From a virus, in IMG/VR virus record IMGVR_UViG_3300048018_000081, positions 1 through 20,423 of that record: a stretch of DNA of 20,423 bases; one strand, written 5' to 3'. The notes beneath the pieces are model-generated. The model was not told the origin of the DNA. It made no database searches and worked only from the letters and a program-made list of their open reading frames with translations. The position numbers were made by a program, and so were the translations under genes. How positions within the stretch are numbered: position 1 is the stretch's first letter; each line of letters starts with the position of its first letter. Below, piece after piece: positions 6,211-13,584 of this stretch.

Positions 6211-7014
6211 ATGATAAACTTTAACTTATACCAATACACACGAGAAATAGAAGTTGTTATGCAAGATGGCGACAACAATGCAACTATGACTCAATTCCTG
6301 GGGAATATGCCTATGTATGATACTACACACAAACTACACAAGGGTATTGATAATACTCTTAGATTTAAATTTAGAGACACAGATAGAAAGTCTGTAGACC
6401 TTACTGGAAAAACAGTTATATGGAAAATGTATGACCGACAATCCAGAGAGAATGTTCTCTTTAGATATCTTACAGTTACAAATGCAACCAAAGGAATGGC
6501 TACAGTTTCAATACCAACATCAGATACAATCATGCTCCCAGAAGGATTTTATCAATATGCGATGTATACAGTTGAAAATGGTGTAGAGCAAATCATTTAT
6601 ACAGATACAAATGATAATGCTCATGGTGTACTTGAAGTATTAGATGATGTTTATCCTACTTTTTCGGATTCACAACAAACAACTACTTTCTTTAATGATG
6701 GTACAAATTTCGTTTCTTCAGTGTTTGACGGAGCAGGTGATACAATCAAATCAAAATCACTACATACGTTTGCGGTTTACTATACAGGATTTACAGGAGT
6801 TTTAAAAATACAAGGTGATTTAAGTGAACAAGCAAGTTCATCAGATAATGACTGGTTTGATTTAACTCCATCACTTATGTATGACCCATCTATTACGATT
6901 AATAATGAAACTGGTGTACAAGGTTATGTTATTCAAGCAAACGTTAACTGGCTTAGAATTACATACCCAAATACAGCATCAGGTACAGTAGATAAGATAT
7001 TACTAAGAAACTAA
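6211..7014 (+). CDS. virion/baseplate-like structural protein with BppU-like N-terminus
   Basis: This is a 267-residue protein from ATG 6211. A longer reading from 6127 would overlap the minus-strand gene and is rejected. Another in-frame ATG at 6259 is possible and has a weak AGAAG before it. Residues about 40-125 (IDNTLRFKFRDTDRK, LTGKTVIWKMYD, then a strand-rich part ending LPEGFYQYAMYTVENG) read like the N-terminal domain of baseplate upper or tail proteins. The C-terminal half (LHTFAVYYTGFTGVLKIQGDLSEQ, DWFDLTP, NWLRITYP) resembles a beta-sandwich. A structural role is supported by the late promoter directly in front. It is unusual in being isolated among replication genes. Confidence 0.75.
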   Translation: MINFNLYQYTREIEVVMQDGDNNATMTQFLGNMPMYDTTHKLHKGIDNTLRFKFRDTDRKSVDLTGKTVIWKMYDRQSRENVLFRYLTVTNATKGMATVSIPTSDTIMLPEGFYQYAMYTVENGVEQIIYTDTNDNAHGVLEVLDDVYPTFSDSQQTTTFFNDGTNFVSSVFDGAGDTIKSKSLHTFAVYYTGFTGVLKIQGDLSEQASSSDNDWFDLTPSLMYDPSITINNETGVQGYVIQANVNWLRITYPNTASGTVDKILLRN

Positions 7015-7022
7015 TTAACCTA

Positions 7023-7051
7023 TTGACATTTGTGTTCCATTGGTGTATTAT
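7023..7051 (+). promoter_or_regulatory. sigma70-type promoter before the primase
   Basis: Exact TTGACA (7023-7028), 17-base spacer, then TATTAT (7046-7051). The start predicted from the -10 box falls on 7058, the A of the primase ATG, which implies a leaderless transcript. Confidence 0.75.
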
Positions 7052-7057
7052 AAGTAC

Positions 7058-8056
7058 ATGGAACTACAACAAACTGTTTATCAATTCATTCCCGGTAAGA
7101 CAAGACAAAGTTCAGGCGGTTGGCTGAGTTTTAATTGTCCGTGTTGTATCGACCAAGGTGAAACTAGGTCAGATACTAGAATGAGAGGTGGGTTGAAAAA
7201 CGAGGGCGAGTTAGTATCATATCATTGTTTTAATTGTGGTATTACAGCATCTCATAGAAAAGGTCAAGTCATAAACAAGAATTTTGTTAAGTTTATGAGA
7301 TTACTTGGTGTTCCTGAAAGTGAGATAAAGAGACTACAGATTGAAAGTATCCGAGAAAAAGAATTATCAGAAGGTCCGTGGGTGTTTAAATCAAAAACTC
7401 AAACTACAAGAATACCATCATTTCCTGGAATGGAGTTACCTGAAAATTCCGAAACATTGGATGATATACTAAATAAAGATACCCCACCTGAAGGTGCGAT
7501 TATGGCGGCAAAATATCTACTTGATAGAGGTGTTTATGATTTTGTTGATACATATTGGAGTAGTTCGTTTGGATTTAAAAATCGAATCATATTTCCATTC
7601 ACACAAGGTGATAGAATTGTAGGTTACACAGGCAGAGACTTTACAGGCAAATCAGAGTCTAAGTATATGACGAAGCAACCAAAGAATTTTTTATACAATT
7701 CTGATAAGATTAGAGAAGATAAAGAATATCTGATTGTAGTTGAAGGAACAATAGATGCGGCAGTCTTAGACTGTGTTGCAATAATGAGCAACGAAGCATC
7801 ACAGAATCAGATTGATTACATTAATCAGTTCAAAGGGGAAGTTATCGTATGTCCTGACAGAGATAACGCTGGTAAGAAGTTGATATATCAGGCACAAGAA
7901 AATGGTTGGAGTGTTTCATTTCCAACTTGGCAAGAACATATTAAAGATGCGGCAGATTCAGTAAAAGAGTACGGAAAATTATATACTCTGAAATCGATTA
8001 TTGATGGTCGTATAAGTAACAGTACAAAAATAAGTGTAAAAACACGCATAATGTAA
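7058..8056 (+). CDS. T4 gp61-like DNA primase
   Basis: This 332-residue protein is close to T4 gp61 (342 residues). An N-terminal zinc-binding motif is formed by CPCC (27-30) and CFNC (57-60). A Toprim domain follows: VVEGTIDA (227-234) carries the catalytic Glu, and VCPDRDNAG (264-272) carries the DxD pair. The primase makes short RNA primers for lagging-strand synthesis together with the gp41-type helicase encoded downstream at 8789. ATG 7058 is chosen because a TTG start at 7040 would lie inside the promoter and no Shine-Dalgarno sequence supports it. No SD precedes 7058 either. The stop at 8054-8056 is followed closely by the ClpP-like gene. Confidence 0.92.
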   Translation: MELQQTVYQFIPGKTRQSSGGWLSFNCPCCIDQGETRSDTRMRGGLKNEGELVSYHCFNCGITASHRKGQVINKNFVKFMRLLGVPESEIKRLQIESIREKELSEGPWVFKSKTQTTRIPSFPGMELPENSETLDDILNKDTPPEGAIMAAKYLLDRGVYDFVDTYWSSSFGFKNRIIFPFTQGDRIVGYTGRDFTGKSESKYMTKQPKNFLYNSDKIREDKEYLIVVEGTIDAAVLDCVAIMSNEASQNQIDYINQFKGEVIVCPDRDNAGKKLIYQAQENGWSVSFPTWQEHIKDAADSVKEYGKLYTLKSIIDGRISNSTKISVKTRIM

Positions 8057-8076
8057 AGCAGGAGCATTAATACAAT

Positions 8077-8724
8077 ATGAAAAATAAAGAAATAAAAATT
8101 AACGTGATACCAGAGCCAAAAGAAGCGCCGACACCACCACCGATGCCTCCTATGCCACAGCCACCAACTCCACCAAAACAACCTGGAGAATTCTTAAGAG
8201 AAAATGGTGTGTTACATATGGACAAAGAATTTAACCAAGATAACTGTATGCCATTAGTAAAAATGATAATGGAATACAATTTGATGCCTACAGATAAGGC
8301 ACCAGAAATTATTCACTTATATATCAACTCTCCTGGTGGTTATGTAGATAGTTGTATGCATCTTATTGATGTTATTAAACAATCTCGTATTCCAGTTTAC
8401 ACATACGGAATGGGGTCAATTGCATCCTGTGGTGTTATGCTTATGATGTCTGGTGTAAAAGGGCATAGATATCTGACACAGAATACGGCAGTTATGTCAC
8501 ATGAATTTAGTGGTGGAACTCAAGGCCAGTACCATGATATGTTAGATGCACATGCTCACATGGAATGGACAAATCAAAAATTGATGGAACATTATATCAA
8601 ATGTACTGGAAAGAAAGAGAATTACATTCGTAAGCACTTATTGGCACCAAAGACAGACCATTGGCTAACTCCTGAAGAAGCAGTTAAGCATGGGATTGCA
8701 GACCAACTTATAGAAACATATTAA
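8077..8724 (+). CDS. ClpP-like serine protease with proline-rich N-terminus
   Basis: This 215-residue protein belongs to the ClpP/S14 (crotonase-fold) protease family. The catalytic triad can be read as S117 in GSIASCG (113-119), H142 in MSHEFSGG (140-147) and D194 in KTDHWLTPEEA (192-202). INSPGGYVDS (83-92) is the family's substrate-binding segment. Residues 13-36 are very proline-rich (PEPKEAPTPPPMPPMPQPP), an N-terminal addition not typical of ClpP. GGAG at 8061-8064 is 12 bases from the ATG, a long spacing. In marine phages ClpP-like enzymes are often thought to act as maturation or host-remodelling proteases. Here it lies between primase and helicase, so its role is uncertain. Whether it pairs with host ClpX or ClpA is unknown. 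Confidence 0.9.
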   Translation: MKNKEIKINVIPEPKEAPTPPPMPPMPQPPTPPKQPGEFLRENGVLHMDKEFNQDNCMPLVKMIMEYNLMPTDKAPEIIHLYINSPGGYVDSCMHLIDVIKQSRIPVYTYGMGSIASCGVMLMMSGVKGHRYLTQNTAVMSHEFSGGTQGQYHDMLDAHAHMEWTNQKLMEHYIKCTGKKENYIRKHLLAPKTDHWLTPEEAVKHGIADQLIETY

Positions 8725-8731
8725 CTTTCTA

Positions 8732-8760
8732 TTGACAAATGAATCAGTATATCGTATAAT
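8732..8760 (+). promoter_or_regulatory. consensus sigma70 promoter before the helicase
   Basis: Exact TTGACA (8732-8737), 17-base spacer and exact TATAAT (8755-8760): a perfect consensus match. The predicted start near 8767 gives a 22-base leader containing AGGAAA (8780-8785). Strong early expression of the helicase by host RNA polymerase is likely. Confidence 0.9.
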
Positions 8761-8788
8761 AATATTTAACATCATTAATAGGAAATAA

Positions 8789-10207
8789 ATGTCAGAAGTA
8801 AAAAACTACTCTCCGGACTTGCAGAAGTTGTTTGTTCAATTTATGTTGACAGACCCACAGTTGTTTACTAGGGTAATGGGCATCATTGATGAACGTCACT
8901 TTGATAGACCGAACCGTGATATTGTGGGTTACCTAGTTAATTATTCTGAAGAATATTCTACTATGCCATCTGTTGAACAGATTAAAGCAGAGACAGGTCA
9001 AGAGATAGAATTACTAGAAGACATAGCAAAGCATAGTGATTGGTTTGTTGATGAGTTTGAAACATTCTGTAGACACAAAGCAATTGAACGAGCAATCGTT
9101 AATAGTGCTGATTTACTTGAAGAAGGTAAATATGGTGAAGTAGAAACAACTATCAAAGAAGCAGTTCAGATTGGACTAGCAAGGTCTTTAGGTACTGATT
9201 ATTTCCATGACCCTAGAAAAAGACTTGAAGTTCTAAAAGACAACAACGGACAAATCACTACAGGTTGGAAAGACTTAGATGATAAACTTTACGGCGGTAT
9301 TAATCGAGGTGAAGTAACTATCTTTGCTGGTGGTTCTGGTTCTGGTAAATCTTTGTTCATGCAGAATATGTCATTGAACTGGGCAGAAGCAGGTATGAAT
9401 GTTGTCTATCTTACTTTAGAATTGTCAGAAGAATTATCTGCAATGCGTATCGATGCAATGGCAACAGATAAGAGTACTAGACGTATCTTTAAAGAACTAG
9501 ATGATGTTGAGTTGAAAGTGAAGACTATCGGTAAGAAATCTGGTATGCTTAGAATTAAGTATATGTCTTCAGGTTCGACAATCAATGATGTCCGTGCTTA
9601 TCTAAAAGAACTTCAAATCGTTACAGGAAAAAATGTAGATTGTATTTGTATTGATTACTTAGACCTATTGATGCCGGCAACGAAGAAAGTTAATCCAGGT
9701 GATTTGTTTATCAAAGACAAGTACGTCACAGAAGAAATTCGTAACTTTGCAATGGAATCTGAAACAGTTGTAGTGACGGCATCTCAGTTAAATCGTTCAG
9801 CAGTAGAAGAGGTCGAATTTGACCATTCTCACATTGCTGGTGGTATCTCTAAAATTCAAACTGCTGATAATGTTATTGGCATCTTTACTAGTAACGCAAT
9901 GAGAGAACGTGGCCAATATCAATTACAATTATTGAAGACAAGAAGTTCTAGTGGTGTTGGTTCTAAGATAAATCTAGTATTTGACAGAGATAGTTTACGA
10001 ATTAGTAATTCAGACTTAGAAGACGATGATTTAGCAGTTGGTTCAAATGATTCACAAACTGCTAAAATAATGGATAAATTAAAGAATTCAACTACAGTAA
10101 CAAAGAATGACACAGATTCTGCTATTCCACCAGAGAAAACAGAGTCGGCAATGAGTCTCCGAGCAATGGTTAAGTCTAAAAAGGCTAGTCCATTTGATGA
10201 TAATTGA
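8789..10207 (+). CDS. gp41-like replicative DNA helicase (DnaB family)
   Basis: This is a 472-residue DnaB/gp41-family helicase; T4 gp41 has 475 residues. The N-terminal domain (about 1-130) is helical. The RecA-like domain has Walker A GGSGSGKS (181-188), a TLELSEE segment (209-215), Walker B CICIDYLDLL (285-294), a VTASQLNR sensor-like motif (329-336) and the GGISKIQTAD loop (351-360). The C-terminal about 70 residues are acidic and Ser/Thr-rich and look flexible. It unwinds the fork and activates the primase encoded at 7058. A late promoter overlaps its stop codon. Confidence 0.95.
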   Translation: MSEVKNYSPDLQKLFVQFMLTDPQLFTRVMGIIDERHFDRPNRDIVGYLVNYSEEYSTMPSVEQIKAETGQEIELLEDIAKHSDWFVDEFETFCRHKAIERAIVNSADLLEEGKYGEVETTIKEAVQIGLARSLGTDYFHDPRKRLEVLKDNNGQITTGWKDLDDKLYGGINRGEVTIFAGGSGSGKSLFMQNMSLNWAEAGMNVVYLTLELSEELSAMRIDAMATDKSTRRIFKELDDVELKVKTIGKKSGMLRIKYMSSGSTINDVRAYLKELQIVTGKNVDCICIDYLDLLMPATKKVNPGDLFIKDKYVTEEIRNFAMESETVVVTASQLNRSAVEEVEFDHSHIAGGISKIQTADNVIGIFTSNAMRERGQYQLQLLKTRSSSGVGSKINLVFDRDSLRISNSDLEDDDLAVGSNDSQTAKIMDKLKNSTTVTKNDTDSAIPPEKTESAMSLRAMVKSKKASPFDDN

Positions 10208-10214
10208 TAAATAC
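10206..10214 (+). promoter_or_regulatory. late promoter (GATAAATAC)
   Basis: GATAAATAC overlaps the helicase stop codon (TGA at 10205-10207). The predicted start near 10219 is right at the AGGAG (10219-10223) of the next gene, so the leader would be about 14 bases. Confidence 0.6.
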
Positions 10215-10232
10215 TGGTAGGAGAATTATTTT

Positions 10233-10496
10233 ATGACTAGTAAGAAACCACGTAGAAGTCTGTTCGAAGAGTTAAACTCTATGGCGATTTCTAAAAATGA
10301 ACCAGAGAGATTTGTCGAACAAAAAGGCGAACATATCATTTCTGGTGCAATTAATTTAATTGAATTCATTCACCGTGAATTCGATGATGATATTGCTGTG
10401 GACTTAACAAAACGTCTTGTTAATAGCATTCGTACTGGCGACATGAGAAAATTCAAAAGAGGAATAACTCATGCGAAACGAAAAGATGAATCTTAA
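10233..10496 (+). CDS. small conserved phage protein of unknown function
   Basis: This 87-residue protein starts with a basic stretch (MTSKKPRRSLFEELNSMA). A helical middle (HIISGAINLIEFIHREFDDD) is followed by LTKRLVNSIRTGDMRKFKRGI. AGGAG at 10219-10223 supports the ATG. I recall similar 'RRSLFEELN ... RLLNSI...KF.RGI' proteins beside the gp41 gene of marine T4-like phages, with no assigned function. The location suggests a replication- or late-regulation-related role, but that is inference from position. Its end overlaps the next gene by 26 bases. Confidence 0.8.
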   Translation: MTSKKPRRSLFEELNSMAISKNEPERFVEQKGEHIISGAINLIEFIHREFDDDIAVDLTKRLVNSIRTGDMRKFKRGITHAKRKDES

Positions 10497-10704
10497 GCAA
10501 CAACTAGAAGAGTTGAAAGTCTTAGCAGGTATCTATAAGCCATACCAAATGGAAGATAGTACGCAAGAGAATATTTCCTACACGGGTACTGAAAAATCTA
10601 AGTATCAAAAGAAACATAAAGTAGAACCAGGAACAAAAGAGTGGTTCAAGTTATGGTTTTCAAAACCTTATATGACAGGTGAAAACCCATACGGGAAGAA
10701 ATGA
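10471..10704 (+). CDS. small protein of unknown function
   Basis: This 77-residue protein starts at ATG 10471 (AGAGGA nearby upstream); the internal M6 (10486) is an alternative. The N-terminus has a short amphipathic helix (LKQQLEELKVLAGIY), and the middle is polar and lysine-rich. The C-terminus ends EWFKLWFSKPYMTGENPYGKK. It overlaps the previous gene and ends one base before the next start, in a late-type cluster. No family was recognised. Confidence 0.65.
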   Translation: MRNEKMNLKQQLEELKVLAGIYKPYQMEDSTQENISYTGTEKSKYQKKHKVEPGTKEWFKLWFSKPYMTGENPYGKK

Positions 10705-10705
10705 T

Positions 10706-11914
10706 ATGAAAGTTAGAGACATATTAGGCGCAGGCTTAGAAAGAAGATTTAGAGGTCCAAGAAAGCCTCGTCATAAACAAATTGGTTTTCATCAGAAGAT
10801 GAAGAAACTTCTGGACAAAGCACTTAATGAAGAAGGTGCTAGAATTCAGCATTTAGAAGACTTAATTATCTGGGATGGTTCAGTCGGTGGTCAAAAAGCA
10901 ATTGCAAAACTGCATCAAGTAGAAACTTCTCCAAAATCAATAAGCATTAAATGGGATGGCTCACCAGCCGTTATCTTTGGTCGCAATGAGAATGGTGAAT
11001 TTGTTCTTACAGACAAAAGTGGATTTGGTGCTAAAGGTTATAATGGCAGAGTAACAAGTGCAGATGCGTTAGGCGATATGTTTAACAATCGTAAAATGAG
11101 AGACCCGTCACCCGAGAAAGTAGCAGACAAAGAAGCGTTTGTTAATAATATGAAAACTATATGGGATAAAGTAGAAAGCGTTATACCTGCGGATTTCAGA
11201 GGATACTTACACGGCGACTTGTTATGGTTCTCAACTCCACAATCAAAAGACGGCAGACTTATATTCAAGCCAAACACAACAACATATTCAGTAGATGCTA
11301 AAAGTGATATCGGTAAAAAGATAATCAACTTTGATGTAGGTATTGTAGTTCATGTAGTGATTGACTTAGATGGTAACAAAAGCAATGTAGATATGGGTAA
11401 ACTTCAAGCAGGCAAAACATGGATTATGCCTCCAGTATATGTTACTAAATCTCCTGGTGTTGACTTGCCAGAAGTAGACAGATTAGAAAGTTATCTAAAA
11501 TCAAATGCAAATGCAATTGATAAGTTACTAGCAGTTCCAGCCGAATTAAAAATGGCAGACTTTGGTAACATTCTTTACACTTATATCAATAATAGTGTAA
11601 AAGCAGGCAACCTAGATAAACTAGGAAAGAATTTCAGTGAATGGGTAGAAACATCAAAACTAAGTGGACCTAAGAAAGAACGAGTAGTTCAGTGGGTAGG
11701 ACAAAACAGTGATGGCTTCGAAGCAATCTTCCAATTCATTAATGGTGTTATGACCACAAAGAACAAAATTATTAAAACTTTAGATTCTCAACCAGCAGAT
11801 ATCGAAGCCAGTACAAATGGCGAAAGAGGTGGAGAAGGCTATGTAATAGATAAAGATGTGAAACTGGTAAATAGAGCAGGGTTCACAGCGGCAAACATGA
11901 GGCAAGAGAGATAA
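10706..11914 (+). CDS. DUF6267-like protein with ligase/nucleotidyltransferase-type motifs
   Basis: This is a 402-residue protein. ATG 10706 is chosen over an in-frame start at 10679 because it follows the previous stop and has GGGAAGAA before it. Motifs match, in order, the covalent nucleotidyltransferase family of DNA/RNA ligases and capping enzymes: KWDG (82-85, motif I with the candidate lysine K82), YLHGDLLW (167-174, motif III), FDVGIVVHV (209-217, IIIa), GEGYVID (376-382, motif IV) and VKLVNR (385-390, motif V). These enzymes adenylylate the lysine and pass AMP to a nucleic-acid end. I recall marine-phage relatives named DUF6267. The ligase link is my inference. The motif III residue is Asp rather than Glu. 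An end-joining, RNA repair or AMP-transfer role is possible. Confidence 0.8.
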   Translation: MKVRDILGAGLERRFRGPRKPRHKQIGFHQKMKKLLDKALNEEGARIQHLEDLIIWDGSVGGQKAIAKLHQVETSPKSISIKWDGSPAVIFGRNENGEFVLTDKSGFGAKGYNGRVTSADALGDMFNNRKMRDPSPEKVADKEAFVNNMKTIWDKVESVIPADFRGYLHGDLLWFSTPQSKDGRLIFKPNTTTYSVDAKSDIGKKIINFDVGIVVHVVIDLDGNKSNVDMGKLQAGKTWIMPPVYVTKSPGVDLPEVDRLESYLKSNANAIDKLLAVPAELKMADFGNILYTYINNSVKAGNLDKLGKNFSEWVETSKLSGPKKERVVQWVGQNSDGFEAIFQFINGVMTTKNKIIKTLDSQPADIEASTNGERGGEGYVIDKDVKLVNRAGFTAANMRQER

Positions 11915-11939
11915 TTTTTTAACTACTAATAATAAGACC

Positions 11940-12077
11940 ATGGGAAAAAGAGCAGTACCACACGTAAAAACACCAAAAAGAGGACAGAGAGCAACTAAGA
12001 AGAATCTGTCACACTCAACATTCGTATCAAAAAGGCACCCTAACAGCAAACGTGTCACAAGTGGTGCAGTCACATAA
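11940..12077 (+). CDS. possible 45-residue very basic peptide
   Basis: An ATG at 11940 opens 45 codons ending in TAA at 12075-12077. The product (MGKRAVPHVKTPKRG...) is extremely rich in lysine and arginine, with few hydrophobic residues. It fills the gap between the ligase-like gene and the next late promoter. A ribosome binding site is not obvious (AATAAGACC upstream). The composition suggests a nucleic-acid-binding peptide if it is translated, but nothing further supports it. Confidence 0.4.
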   Translation: MGKRAVPHVKTPKRGQRATKKNLSHSTFVSKRHPNSKRVTSGAVT

Positions 12078-12086
12078 GATAAATAC
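12078..12086 (+). promoter_or_regulatory. late promoter (GATAAATAC)
   Basis: GATAAATAC comes directly after the 45-codon frame. The predicted start near 12091 gives a leader of about 24 bases containing AAGGA before the next ATG. Confidence 0.7.
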
Positions 12087-12114
12087 ATGTGATATGTAAG
12101 AAAAGGAAGAAGTG

Positions 12115-12312
12115 ATGTACAGCAAAGAGTGTAAATTGCATTTAGACGAAGCAAAGATGACACGATGGCAACATTTCAGACATGCACTTAGTATTGCTTG
12201 GAATTTAAAAAAGGCGGCAGGTGCAGTATTCATTCATGCATTTGCGCCAAGATATTTCAAAACATACGCAAGTGAAACATGTGACAGGATTGCGAAAGAG
12301 AACAAAAAATGA
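12115..12312 (+). CDS. DUF6356-like small membrane protein
   Basis: This is a 65-residue protein. ATG 12115 is favoured over GTG 12112 because AAGGA (12103-12107) is then spaced seven bases away. The sequence HLDEAKMTRWQHFRHALSIAW then a hydrophobic AAGAVFIHAFAPRYFKTYASE fits the DUF6356 pattern ('HL...m.w.qH..fA......aa...iHa..P..f...aS'). The family is mostly of unknown function and likely inserts as a membrane hairpin. A late promoter upstream suggests a role late in infection. The stop overlaps the next start as ATGA. Confidence 0.7.
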   Translation: MYSKECKLHLDEAKMTRWQHFRHALSIAWNLKKAAGAVFIHAFAPRYFKTYASETCDRIAKENKK

Positions 12313-13064
12313 GTAAATTAAAACTTGTAAATACTTTATCAGAAAGTAGATTATTCAGAACAAAACAAATGGCTGGCAGTGTCAAAATTGATGATGCCGC
12401 AGAATTAGTTTTTGTTCATTTACTTATATTGAATATCTTTAATAAAGATTATGACTTCTCTCCGTTGGCCGGTGATATAGCATCACGTACAATGTCTTAT
12501 AGAAACTTTGATTACTTTAGAACTAATGGCACTGATATGTACATGGCTCTCAATCGTTTGATGGGCAAAGATAATGATATTGGTGATAATGAAAAAGATG
12601 AAATAGCAAAGAGTAGACTTTCATTACAGAAAGCAGACGTTTTGAGATTTCTACTTCATTTCTCTAACAATAGAAGTGATGCATCTTTTGAACAAAGATA
12701 CTTACTAAGATACCAAAGAAACCTTAATATACAAGATGGATTGTTAAAATCTTTACGTAGATTAGTTGGTGATTGGGATAATCTTAATCAAAATCAAAGA
12801 GCCTTGGTAGTTACAAGATTAGTACAATATATGCGTAGAAAGGCAAGACTTGCTGAAATTATGCCTGCACTTCTAAAATTACAGAAACGTGGTAATTATA
12901 TGCATAAAGATAGTGATGAGGCTAAAGATACAGTCAAAAAACTATGGGATAAACCAATAGTTCAGGCTGGCGCCGCAATTGCAGGCTATAAGGCAGTACA
13001 AGCACTAGGTAAAAGATTAGGTGCTACTACGTACACTACTGATAGAAAACTTCGTAAGTTTTAA
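12309..13064 (+). CDS. conserved late phage protein of unknown function
   Basis: This 251-residue basic and helical protein starts in an ATGA overlap. The sequence includes IDDAAELVFVHLLILNIF (27-44), SRTMSYRNFDYFRTNGTDMYMALNRLMG (about 59-86) and repeated helices rich in Arg and Leu (SLRRLVGDWD, QYMRRKARLAEIMP). The C-terminus AAIAGYKAVQALGKRLG is Ala/Gly-rich. I recall similar proteins in marine T4-like phages without a function; a virion or assembly role is plausible because late units lie on both sides. No signal peptide, transmembrane segment or catalytic motif was seen. Confidence 0.8.
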   Translation: MSKLKLVNTLSESRLFRTKQMAGSVKIDDAAELVFVHLLILNIFNKDYDFSPLAGDIASRTMSYRNFDYFRTNGTDMYMALNRLMGKDNDIGDNEKDEIAKSRLSLQKADVLRFLLHFSNNRSDASFEQRYLLRYQRNLNIQDGLLKSLRRLVGDWDNLNQNQRALVVTRLVQYMRRKARLAEIMPALLKLQKRGNYMHKDSDEAKDTVKKLWDKPIVQAGAAIAGYKAVQALGKRLGATTYTTDRKLRKF

Positions 13065-13104
13065 TCAAAATCCGTTAACAACGTCTTAATTATCCTCACT
13101 TTTT

Positions 13105-13113
13105 GATAAATAA
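13105..13113 (+). promoter_or_regulatory. late promoter (GATAAATAA)
   Basis: GATAAATAA differs from the other copies only in its last base. The predicted start near 13118 precedes a stem-loop at 13119-13136 and is about 80 bases before the 96-residue gene. Confidence 0.65.
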
Positions 13114-13118
13114 GTGTG

Positions 13119-13136
13119 TAGGGTTATGAAACCCTA
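13119..13136 (+). promoter_or_regulatory. 5'-terminal stem-loop in the leader of the 96-residue gene
   Basis: TAGGGTT (13119-13125) pairs with AACCCTA (13130-13136) around a four-base loop. It begins one base after the predicted late start. A second short hairpin, GAGAT/ATCTC with loop ACT (13151-13163), follows in the same leader. Such leaders can protect mRNA from decay. Confidence 0.65.
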
Positions 13137-13199
13137 ACAGTAAAGACTACGAGATACTATCTCAAAGTTTAAATTAACATTCTTTTAAGGAGAAATAAA

Positions 13200-13490
13200 A
13201 TGGCTTCAAATACACTAGGTGGACAATCAAACGGTCTAGGTTCAAAAACTACAATCGTTAAATTAGCACTAACAAACATGACAGCGGCTAACTTAGGCAC
13301 TATCTATGCGGCAATGGGCGCATTAGGTCACACAGTTGCTGGTTCAGGTACAGCAGACGGTTCAGCATTCGTGGCTGGTACAACTGACGTATTATTCATC
13401 GCTCTTCAAGGCGCTGACTATACAGCAGATGCTTCAGACGCCCACGGCGTAACTGGTGCGGTTACTACTATCGAAGCAGTAATTGGCTAA
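13200..13490 (+). CDS. small hydrophobic virion-type protein
   Basis: This is a 96-residue protein rich in Ala, Gly, Thr and Val with no cysteine, reading like a small beta-rich decoration or head/tail protein (TTIVKLALTNMTAANLGTIYAAMGALG...). It has a strong SD, TAAGGAG (13186-13192), spaced seven bases from the ATG, and a leader with two hairpins. It has its own late promoter and its own terminator. That arrangement suggests a stand-alone, highly expressed structural gene. I cannot name the family. Confidence 0.8.
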   Translation: MASNTLGGQSNGLGSKTTIVKLALTNMTAANLGTIYAAMGALGHTVAGSGTADGSAFVAGTTDVLFIALQGADYTADASDAHGVTGAVTTIEAVIG

Positions 13491-13512
13491 TACCTAAACT
13501 TTTAATTAAGTG

Positions 13513-13541
13513 AAAAAGCCCTCTTTATGAGGGCTTTTTTT
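13513..13541 (+). terminator. rho-independent terminator
   Basis: Eleven-bp stem AAAAAGCCCTC (13513-13523) with GAGGGCTTTTT (13529-13539), a five-base loop and a T run to 13541. It separates the 96-residue gene from the giant fibre unit. Confidence 0.93.
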
Positions 13542-13571
13542 ATGTCTAAAGTTATCGTTTTTAGTATTTTG

Positions 13572-13580
13572 TATAAATAC
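13572..13580 (+). promoter_or_regulatory. late promoter (TATAAATAC), giant fibre gene
   Basis: This is the only copy that matches the T4 late consensus TATAAATA exactly. The predicted start near 13585 is the first base of a perfect 7-bp stem-loop. Confidence 0.8.
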
Positions 13581-13584
13581 ATTT

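Noticed and set aside
8845-8880. TTGACA at the start of the helicase gene as a promoter
   Set aside because: No acceptable -10 box follows at 16-18 bases.
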